Of a DNA stretch of 64,000 nucleotides, positions 50,701 through 62,200 are shown piece after piece. The number at the start of each line of letters is the position of its first letter. The first letter of the stretch is position 1. The DNA lies in NCBI RefSeq assembly GCF_003597395.2, contig NC_133771.1:132377735-132441734 (forward strand), written 5' to 3'. Position numbers and translations under genes: made by a program. The notes beneath the pieces were generated by a model. It did no database searches. It saw only the letters and a list, made by a program, of their open reading frames with translations, and was not told the origin of the DNA. The DNA is from Chelonoidis abingdonii. Its lineage: Eukaryota; Chordata; Testudines; Testudinidae.

Positions 50701-53226
50701 CCCGTGTCCCTCCCTGGACCCCGGTGCCCCTTTTAGGTGGGGCTCTGCCCCCTGGCAGTAACCCCTTTCTCTTAGGGGTTTCCCCCTCCTGGGAACCCCC
50801 CCCACTCTATCCCCACTTTGCCTCAGGGTCTTGGCAACTGCCCAGTCATTAGCTAGCCTCATGCCCTGGGGCAGACTGCAGTATTAGCCTCTCATCATCG
50901 GCAAAGGGGTTTGGACCTGCTGCCTTGGTCTACCCCTGGGTTGCACCCTGCAACCCCAGTACCTCTTAGCCTACTCCTAGGCCACAGCCTGGGGCTTTCC
51001 AGGCAGGAGCTCCCTGGCTCCGCTGCCTTCCCCAGCCCTGCTTTACCCTGGGTACCTTGTCTGGTCCCTTGCAGCAGCCAGGCCCTTCTCCCTCTGAACG
51101 CAGAGAGAGACTCTCTGGGCTCCTGGCTTCTCCACCCTTATATAAGGGCCTGTAGTTCAGTTTGGGCCGTGGCCCCAGCTGCTGCCACTTCCCCAATCAG
51201 CCCAGCTTAAAAGGCTGCTTTCTCCAGCCCTGGCCCCTTCCCTGGGCTGTTTTTAAGCCCCTCAGGGCCGGAGCAGGGTTCCACTCTGCTACACTTAGCC
51301 ATTTTTATGTTAATTTAATCCACATCCTCACTTTATTAGCAGGCCTATTCTCTATCTAGTACTTCCTCCTGTGAAACACATTTGTAAAAATCCTATTCTG
51401 TTTCTTCTGAACTTGCATCTGTTCTAATTTTAAGAACATAATATAGACAGCATCAGTATTGTACTTAATATAGATTTTTAGTCAGCTAAAAGCTGAATTA
51501 AGACTCTCTTTTCTTTATATTTGAATAATATAGATCAGAAAATGACTTGGTCATACTGTCCAAAACGAGTGCTCAAAGGTTATCATCCTCTATAAGCCAT
51601 TGATTTACAAAATTTGTAATCCTTATTGCGCATAAATTAAGTGCTAGGAGAATGTCTTGTTTAAGTAGGAAGCATATAAGAGAGACAAGGTGGTTGAGAT
51701 AATATCTTTCATTGGACCAACTCCTGTTGGTGAGAGACAAGCTTTTGAGCCACAGAGAGCTCTTCTTCAGATCTGGGAAAGGTATTCCGAGCATCACCGT
51801 TAAATGCAAGGTGGAACAGATTTAGTATAAGTAATAGGCACATAGTGTAAGGCAGGGCTTCCCAACTTTTTTCCCTGAGGTCTACCTGTGCAGTTGTAAT
51901 AGGTACTCCACTGTTAACATTTCTTGAGGAAAACTATTAATTTTAATAATTACATACATACAAACTGACACTGTAAATAAACAATGGCTGTTTCCTTTCA
52001 TTTTAATGATAACAATTGTAATGATAGAAATCCCTAGCAATATGCAGTTGAAGAAATGCTTCAAGATCTTTGAAACCAAACAGTTTTAGTAAAACTACAC
52101 TTTAAAAAAAGTTGAGAGCAAAATGTGTTCAAACAAGGAAAACACAATTTTGCATAAAACTGAACAATAAGCAACACAACGTTAACAAAATTGTTTTAAA
52201 AATTGTGGTGTTGGTTGATTTTAAAACAAAATGTGTCCAACTTTGAACATTATATTGAGTGTTCAACTTTTTTAGTGTAAAACCTGAATTTCTGTGCTAA
52301 GTAAAGACCAACCCTATTCTCTATTTAGAAAAAAATCAAACGTAAGTATAAATATGTAATAACTTATAGAGCAGAAGTCATCTTAATGGGATGGATGTGC
52401 CTGCTTCTCCTTGCACAGTTTTTCCAGCTAGGGACATACGTTAGTGAGGCTCAACCTGATCTTAATTTCAATTTTCAACCAGCTCAAGGTGCAGGCAGGG
52501 GGTAGCTAAGGGCTGTGAGCAGGAAGGGGGTAGTTAGGAGCTTGTGCTGGGAGAGGTATCGCTCAGGTGTGCAGGGACAGTCTGTCCATATGCTCAGTTC
52601 CTAGTTGACATAGTGGGGGCAGTTTCGCTCCTTGTGGCTGTGTATGTGCAAGGTTGGTCTGGGCCAGGCTGTCCTATACGGTCACTGTGGCCATTGGCAC
52701 CCAGTGGTTCACGGGCACCAAGAACTACACCTACCTGAGACCAAAGGGCATGGCGGCTGATACATAACCCACGTGGGGAAACTGATCTGGACGCACAGAG
52801 TGCCTGGAGGCACTGCTCACCTTGTTCCCTCCCTCCCGGAAACTCTGTCCCTGATGGCAGATCACCCAGGACTGTGTGGTGGTCCACCTTTGGGCCCCAG
52901 CCCACAGTTTGGGAACCTCTTTTCTAAGGGTCCAGTCAAGGTAGAGTAGTCTTTTAACGCCTCTGCGGTCTTAGGCCAAAAAGAGGGGGAGTTAGTGTGT
53001 TACAGCTTGTTATAATAAACCATAAATCCAGTCTCTCTTCACTACATGATTATTAGTGTCTAACAGAGTTATGAACTGAAGCGCTCAGGCTCATCTTTTG
53101 AAAGTGTTGTGCAGGTTTCCTTTGAGTATTAGGACCTATAGGTCAGACATAGGGTGATTGCTTTGTGAGCTTAAATTAGCTGGTATCTTAAATTCATAAC
53201 TCTGCTAAACACTAAAAATCATGGAC

Positions 53227-53257
<31 letters not shown>

Positions 53258-56200
53258 TCACCTTTACTTTCAGCTGGAGTTCTTCACATAAGGTGAACAT
53301 GCCATTCAGATACCACAGAGATACAGGGAGCAGTATAAGATGTCTTGCCCGTTATAGTGTTGCTGGTGCTGTTAGATGGCTCCTGTATTTCAATAGTGGA
53401 TGAAGTGATTTCTGTATATACACTGTAAAGCATTTTTATAATGTAAACTACATTCTTTTGTATGTGAAACTTTATCCATAAAAGTCCGTATTTATGCAGG
53501 TTATCTAGGAACGCAGATTAGAATTGTAATCAGTGTGCACTGTAGGAGAGATGAACATCTTAATACTGTGCAAATTTTTGCTTCAACTTTGACACTTAGT
53601 GCTCAAAGTTGAGAGACTTGGTATAATAACCAACACACAAGAGAACACTTAGCTTCATTTATGCTGCAGTGCATAGGTCAAATTCTCTTTCATTATCAGT
53701 CTGATAACATTACCTAGTTTAATTACCATACCTATTTTACATACAGTCTTTTCATTCTTTTTTATTTGCGTTATCTCAAATAGTTTTTGTGGGTTTCTCA
53801 AAATCTGGTATCTTTTTGTTTTAGAAAAATCTATTTTAATTTTTTTCTATTTTAATTTTTTTCTTGTGTATTTTCTGAAAAGTCCCTGAAGAGGGTAATC
53901 AGTGTTCAATCTCTTATGAGTTCAGCTACAAAATTTTAAGAAGGATACCTCTGTACGTGGTAATGGTGCTTTGCAACTGCCAAAATGTATAGACTGCAAA
54001 ACGATTGTTTGGGGAAGGAGCAGTGAGTTTAGTGCCAATTGAGCAAGTGATTGCTTTTTAAACTTTAAAGGTTACTCTTGCACAAATGTATAGCTAACTG
54101 CTTTTAAAGTGAATATTTATATGGCTCTAGGTGGTATATAGAAAATATTCCTTTGTTTCCAATCATTCAATCAAGACATTATTTATTGCTTTCTATATTA
54201 TTTTTTTATTACTCAGTCCAGACTTTTTTTAAAAAAAAGCATTACTGGGGGTACGTCTACACTGCACGATTATTTCGAATTAGCTTAAACCGATATTACA
54301 AAACAGATCTAATAAAATCGGTTTAGCGCGTCCACAGTGGGATCCCGAAATCGATTGTTTGCGTCCATGGNNNNNNNNNNNNNNNNNNNNNNNNNNNNNN
54401 NNNNNNNNNNNNNNNNNNNNNNNNNNNNNNNNNNNNNNNNNNNNNNNNNNNNNNNNNNNNNNNNNNNNNNNNNNNNNNNNNNNNNNNNNNNNNNNNNNNN
54501 NNNNNNNNNNNNNNNNNNNNNNNNNNNNNNNNNNNNNNNNNNNNNNNNNNNNNNNNNNNNNNNNNNNNNNNNNNNNNNNNNNNNNNNNNNNNNNNNNNNN
54601 NNNNNNNNNNNNNNNNNNNNNNNNNNNNNNNNNNNNNNNNNNNNNNNNNNNNNNNNNNNNNNNNNNNNNNNNNNNNNNNNNNNNNNNNNNNNNNNNNNNN
54701 NNNNNNNNNNNNNNNNNNNNNNNNNNNNNNNNNNNNNNNNNNNNNNNNNNNNNNNNNNNNNNNNNNNNNNNNNNNNNNNNNNNNNNNNNNNNNNNNNNNN
54801 NNNNNNNNNNNNNNNNNNNNNNNNNNNNNNNNNNNNNNNNNNNNNNNNNNNNNNNNNNNNNNNNNNNNNNNNNNNNNNNNNNNNNNNNNNNNNNNNNNNN
54901 NNNNNNNNNNNNNNNNNNNNNNNNNNNNNNNNNNNNNNNNNNNNNNNNNNNNNNNNNNNNNNNNNNNNNNNNNNNNNNNNNNNNNNNNNNNNNNNNNNNN
55001 NNNNNNNNNNNNNNNNNNNNNNNNNNNNNNNNNNNNNNNNNNNNNNNNNNNNNNNNNNNNNNNNNNNNNNNNNNNNNNNNNNNNNGAACCCTAATCCGAG
55101 TTATCACTATCGAATTTAGCGCTACTCCTCTCGTTTGGGAGGAGTTCCGAAATCGATTTAAGGAGCTGTTTAACTCGATATTAATGACGACGTCGTATGA
55201 ACGGATACAGCATTAAATCGGTATATCGGCCATTAAACCGATTTAAAGTCGCAGTGTAGACCTGGCCTGGGAGTAAGAACCAAAATAAACTTGACATAAT
55301 TAGGATCAGCTAGTAATTTGAATATTTCAGAGTTCAGAAGAATTATCTTGAATGTGTTTGAGAATTTGTGAAATCTAGAACAAGAGAAACTTGGATCAAC
55401 TTGAGTTAACTCCATTTTATTGTTTTCATTAATACGTATCCAGTCCTCCTCCACCTCTCCAAAAAAACCTGTTAAATTCAGTTTTTAGCATGATTGGCTT
55501 GAAGTTAAAATGGAAGTGGCTTAAGCATTGTAGAATATTTTTTTTTTAAATCAGGAAATAACACAAATAATACTGCTACCAAAATATCCCAAATACATAA
55601 ATCAAAATGTGGAGATGAATTTATGCTGGTAAGTAGTATAGGTGTGTTCCCTCTAACAGTGGTTCTCAAACTTATTTGGTCACACTCCACTTCTTTGTGT
55701 CTGTAGTTATTTCCCACTCCTACACAAGTACATATTTCACCACCCAGCTCTGAAGGCAGAACGGGGAGTGGTCTCTGCTGGCTGGGTGCCCAGCTCTGAA
55801 GGCAGTGCTGCGCGCAGCAGCAGCACAGAAGTAAGGGTGGCATGATACGGCATTGCCACCTTTACTTGTCTGCTGGCGGTGGTGCTGACACTCTCCTAAA
55901 GCTTCTCATGTCCTTCTGCCCCCTCCCCCCATACATTCTGCATTCTTTCCTCCCCCCTCCCCCCCAGTTGTTCTGAGGAGGAATATTTTATATATGTATT
56001 ATCTCAGCTGAAAATATGTCGTCACTTCACTAGCAATGCCACTGGTAGACTTCAATTGATAAGAGCAGTTTAAAAAAGCCACAGATCCCTGTAGTAAATA
56101 ATAATAATGTCACATTCCCATCATTACACTTAGCGTGACACTTTTGAGGCTGGTACCCCTAACGTTAGATTAATCCACTGCGTAGTAGCTTGCAGGTGAG

Positions 56201-59200
56201 TGCATGTGAAATGACTGTACAACAGTATGACTTTAATGTATGCTTACACATGTCGTCTTGTAGGTTTTTTATAGGTACGTTTAGAGAGCAAGAAGAATAA
56301 AATTGTACATTTTACAGTAGATTGAAATTTTGGACCTGTCAACTATGAAAGTCGAATTTTTTATTTCATCTCCTTTCTCCTGTATCCATTATTTATTATT
56401 TGTGTTACATTAGCACCTAGAAGCCCCATTGTGCTAGATGCTTTACAGATATGTAGTAAAAGACGGACTCGGCCCCAAAGAACTTACAATGCACTTTTCT
56501 TTGTCATCTCAAGGTTAAATAAGTCACCTCCAAACTGCTCTCTGTTTCACCAGCCACATGGCCAGGGTAGCAGTGTAATGCTTTGGTGTACCGTGGGATA
56601 TTGAGGATACAACCAGGTCCTTGTATTGGATTAATAAATGTACCTATAAAACTACAAATCCTTTCATTAAAAAGGGATTAAAAGTTAACTGTTAAGTGCA
56701 GGTTTAATAAACCTGTTTTCTTGTTGGATTATTCCTAGTCTTTTGATTATCATGGAACCAAATAACCTTTGCCTGTACTCTAGTTGCTACAGTTTCAAGA
56801 GACCTAATATTAACACCTTTTCTTGCTTTCTTTGGTGTCATGAAGATGTGACCTTTTTCCATATCACTGGTTTTGTAAGTTGAGGAAGTTTTAAAATAAT
56901 GAGATGTCAGAGTTGATATAGTAATGTAACAGATTCAGATTCATGGAGTACTTTCTTACAAAAGAGAAGATTTAAATATGACCTCATAAATGTCTTTTTA
57001 TCTGCAGGGTGCAGGTCAAGATAAACTTGGAATCTATGTCAAGTCTGTGGTAAAAGGAGGTGCTGCAGATGTGGTTAGTAATGTTTGTAAATATTAAAGT
57101 TTGTTAAAATCTATCAAATAGTGAAATTTAGAGATACTTCAATAAAAATATTTGTAATTCTCTTCATTGGACTAATTAAATGTATTTATATTTATCTTGA
57201 TTAAGCCCATGTAAGGCTTGTATATATAAAGTGTGTTGTTTTTTTTTCAAATGTGTAATTAGGATGGTCGGCTAGCTGCAGGGGATCAGTTGCTCAGTGT
57301 GGATGGTCGAAGTTTAGTGGGTCTGTCCCAAGAAAGGTACAGTATTGCTTTCAGATTATGAGTTGAGGAAGCGAATACTCTTTGTAAAAATAGAGAGAGA
57401 GTAAGTGTGTGTGTGCAGTGAACGAAGGGCTTGGTTAGTTTTGGGACAGAAATATTAGTTTGACCTACGGATATTTCTGTCTTGGTTTTTATATTGGTTC
57501 CATATAGCCTCAGGAACAAAAGTTCATCACTCTATTATTTTAGTATGTTCAGAACAAATATTGCTATAGTCGTGATACAGGTATCCATATAGAAACCTTG
57601 TTGTATTAAATTCTTAAAGTGTATATTCTCATTCAAAGTAAAAAATCTTTTAAGCAAACTGGTCCTAGCTTTTGTCTTGATTTTGACATCTGGCACTGAA
57701 CTGTGGAAATTAGGAATAGTAACTGCCTGCATACTTTCCCCATTTTATATTCATACGTCCTCTAGATGCTATTTTCTAATTGTCCAAAGAGGATAAGTGA
57801 CTTCAGTGTGAAGCTGAATAGAAAATAAATGCTGTGGTGAAACAGAAAATATTGTTGAATGCTTGATTTAGCAAGTGACCTAAAAAGAATTGTATGGAGA
57901 TTACTTTTAAATAATGCTGTGCTTAGTTCTCTTCTGTTTGACTCCTGACACAGGGCAGCAGAGCTCATGACAAGAACAGGTTCTGTAGTCACCCTAGAAG
58001 TAGCAAAACAAGGAGCAATTTACCATGGTCTGGCAACCCTGCTTAACCAGCCATCCCCAATGATGCAAAGAGGTAAAATAAATAACTGATTAACATTTTC
58101 ATAAGACAGTGCTGCAAATTTAGGCCCTTTCCCCAACACTGGTGAAAGGGAGAAATAATCCCTCAACAATCCACAATGAAATATGAACACTTAGAAGATG
58201 TAGCATTTTACTCCTGTAATGTACATGAGTTACATAATTCATCTCATAAAGACTTCTGCATGTGTTTCTGGGAGTAATGTGAAGAGGTGGAGAAAACATA
58301 TATACATATGTTCCTGTTGATAGCAGTGGTTTAGTATTTTATACCCAAAATTTTACTTTTTAAACAGATGTAGAATCCATGGAATGGCAATACAACTTCT
58401 CTTACCAAGGAGTGAGCTCAGTTATAACCATTGTTTAAAGTTATAGTACAGACACAGTTCTAATCATAAGTAAATGTGTTATCAACACTTAAGTACAAAT
58501 ACTATATAATTTATTTAAGAGTAAGCGGAATTTAAAATCTAAATAAATGGAATACACAAAATTCACAAACGGACCAAGAATTCAATTCACTTTTTCTCCC
58601 TCTCCAAAAGAACACTGATTGCAAACATGCTGTGATTCTTGTGATTACCAGTAAAATAATTTTAAAACAAAACAGAAGGCATTGGGCTATGTTTGGTCAT
58701 TGATTTTCACTGAGAATCATGTTGAAATGACAGTTGTTAATTTTCTTTATCTGATCCTTTAAAAGCTAGGATTCTTTGGTATATTTTTCCAAATAATTGC
58801 TTCCCTCCCCCCAATATAAGTCAAAAATTTCTTTCAGGGGTGGCATTTTAATGACCATATGTCAACTTTATATAAATTTTGATTGATTAAGTTATAGTAT
58901 GAGAGCTTTATAAAAATTATTAAAGAATGCTGCAATATAGGAAGGAAAGAGTTAAAAGAATAAACCCTTATTACCGCAGTTTACATCACGACCCCAGACA
59001 CCATAAGCCTTTCAGATTAATCAAGAGACTTCTTTCAGTAAAAGTGGATCTGACTTTGTCAAGTATTATGGTGTCTTTGTTTCAAAAACCTTTTTGAAGC
59101 CTGTAAACCAAAGGAATCTTGAACTCTCAGCATAACAGAATGAGATTGTGTATATGAAGAATTCTAACTTTTAAAATCCAGCATGTTTTACTAGAAGATT

Positions 59201-62200
59201 CATTTTAGCTATTAAAGTTAAGTAACCTTTTTTAAAACAAGACTAAAATAGGAAACAGTTGTTCAAGTGGATAAGAAGAAAAATTTTAAAAGTCATAATC
59301 TGTTGCAGTTTCGGACCGCCGTGGCTCAGGTAAACCCCGACCAAAGAGTGAAGGTTTTGAGCTGTATAATAATTCTGCTCAAAATGGGTCACCTGAGAGC
59401 CCTCAGCTGCCTTGGACAGAGTATAATGAACCAAAGAAGCTGTCAGGGGATGACAGACTGATGAAGAATCGAGCTGATCACCGCTCCAGTCCCAATGTAG
59501 CAAGTAAGCTAAACTTCACTTCTGTTCTTTTTAAGAATAATTTTTTCATGCAAATTATTAGTAGTCTTTGAAATCTAAAAGCAGGAAGATGACTTGATTA
59601 AAATGTAGACTATGTTTAAAATACTGACAGTAATAACTGCAACAAAATTTGAGGAAAGTCATTCATTAAAGAGCAATTACAACTAATGTAATTAATGTTT
59701 TATTATTGCCATATTATGAAGTTTAATTGGTTTGTTTTATTACATATGGCAAATTTCTGTTACTGATGTTTAACAATGCTTACTTCAACTCTCTAATAGA
59801 TCAACCACCAAGCCCTGGAGGGAAGAATGCTTATGCTGCTGGAACAACCACCAAGATAACTTCAGTCTCTACTGGAAATCTTTGTACAGAGGTCAGAAGT
59901 GGCAAGAAAAGGATTGGCTGTTAACATCACTTAAATTTCAATAGCAGTAGTGTGCTTGGGTTAAATTAAGGTTTTTATTGAAAGTTTTTAATAAAATGCC
60001 ACTGTTCAATTATTTGTATTTCTTCTTCTTCACTGTTGCTTTATTTGCTGCTGTTCAGTCAGCAACAGAAATTGTCACAATTGTGGTTATTGCATTGCTA
60101 TTTGAATTTTTGATTATTATAAATAAATTTATGCTATAAGCATTGTGCATTTAGTTCTAGAGCATTCAAACCCTGAATCATAATTACTAGTTTATATTTA
60201 ATTGTTCTTAGAAAATCTTAGAATCATATTTATTTGGTTGAAGCTGGGATTAAGAACAATGCCTAAAAATATACTTGTTAAAAAATATATTAGAAGTTCA
60301 AATAAAATAAAATCCGCAGAAATCTGTATGATAGATAAGTTTTAACCTATTCTATCTTTTACAGGAGCAGACACTGCCACCAAGACCTGAAGCTTATCCT
60401 ATACCAACACAAACCTATACCAGAGAATATTTCACATTCCCAGCTTCAAAATCCCAGGATCGAATGGGTCCTGCTCAGAATCAGTGGCCAAGTTATGAAG
60501 ACAAACCACAGATCCAGACAGAGAGTAATCACTCAACTAGTGCTGCAGTGCAGGTTAGAAATAATCTGTCACGAATTTAAAAACCTTCCCTTTTTTTTGC
60601 TGATTGCTGAAGACAAAGAAATACAAAATATTAGGTTTTCTCTTTCAAAACATTCAATATTTTTATGAAAAGCAAACTAAGGTGCCAATTCCACAAGAAG
60701 TTTTAAACAGACAGACCCCAGTGCCTGTGTGTAGTTTTGTTGATGTTTGTTTGTTTTATTTTAAGTGGAACGGAGAAATATCTAGTTCAAACCCAATCCA
60801 AGATCTATAGTGAAATGTATTTACTTCACTCACTTGTAAACTGTGCCTCTGGTTATAAAAACAGTGCATCAGTTGTACTATTATGGAAACCATTTACCAC
60901 AGAGTCTTACATTCTCACAATATTTAATGTATACTAACAATACTCCTAGGAGATGGAGATAACTGTAATTCTCTATTGTGTTGATGGAGAAACTGAGGCA
61001 CAGATAGACTTGCCCAGTGCCTCAGAGGAAATCTGCAGTGGACCATGGAATTGAACCAGGGTTTCCCATCTCCTACACTAGTAGTGCCCACCCACCATCT
61101 TCCTCTGTAAAAACACCTTACAGAGTCCCTTAGCATTCATAATAAGCACAGAAAAGATTTAGAATCGGGTGCAAAAATCGAATGTAGTTTTTGAAAAGCT
61201 TTTCTTTCTTGATTCTTGAGGTAGCAATCCTACAAAAAAAGTAGGAAATTGACTCTGGAAACCTTAGTTGTGAGAGTAATCCTTACTCATGCCAATATTG
61301 CCACTGAAGTCAATGCAATAATGACTTGAGAAAGGATTATAGGTAAAACCTTAGTAAGATTGTGCTGATGTGCAGTTGGTGCCTATAATATACTTCCAGT
61401 TTTCACAGCTGTTAAGAATTTAGAACGCAAACCCATTGTTCATTTCATTCGAGGGGGGTTTAAGATGGAAATTAACACATCATATTATGGCTAATTGCTA
61501 TAAAAATATTTCAGCTAAACATCAGCACCTAAATACCCCACATTTAGAAAGCTGATGATAGGTATTGACCTTGAGTTGCAGCTTGAAGCCCTGTTTCTGC
61601 CAGAAAAAAAATGCTTTTTACTAAAGCAAATGGCTGGGAGTTTGTTTTTCACACGTACTTGAAAAGTATATGTTAGGTTTTCACAACACATCAATCAATG
61701 CTTTTAAATTTCATTGTTAAAATAAATCAGTTTTTAAAAATTTCACAGCATTAGTTACTTTTTAATGAAATCCACAAGCATTGTTTCTATAGGGTTTTAT
61801 TTTTGTTTTAAAAAGCATCATTTTTCTATTTAAGAATAATTTCATTATTGTAAAATCATTTTAGTGAACTCTTCTGCTTATTTTTTTGTTGTCAAATTAA
61901 GTAGTTATTCACTTGTAAGAAGCAGTTTCATTTAAATTATATTTGAAGCCGCGGTCATGAAAGTTGCAGTAACTAATGTCTGACTTAAAATGCCTGTTTT
62001 ATCATCTAAGTACATAAGTTATTAGCAAACTGTTTGGCTAGGTGCATCTTCCCAGTGCTTCTGACACAAGTCACTGTGTGTTCAGAGCTACAGAACTAAT
62101 AGAGCATAAAAAATACACCCTTTCATCCCAAACAAGGCATTCTTTCTAGTTCATAGTTAAGGTCATTGGTTGGGCAGCATGGAGAATTTTGCATTGTTAG

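Noticed and set aside
50911..51210. 99-codon ORF
   Set aside because: Inside the antisense solo LTR, which is non-coding.
54280..55216. Three long frames (260-285 codons) across the N gap
   Set aside because: They consist almost wholly of unknown residues; frames through N are meaningless.
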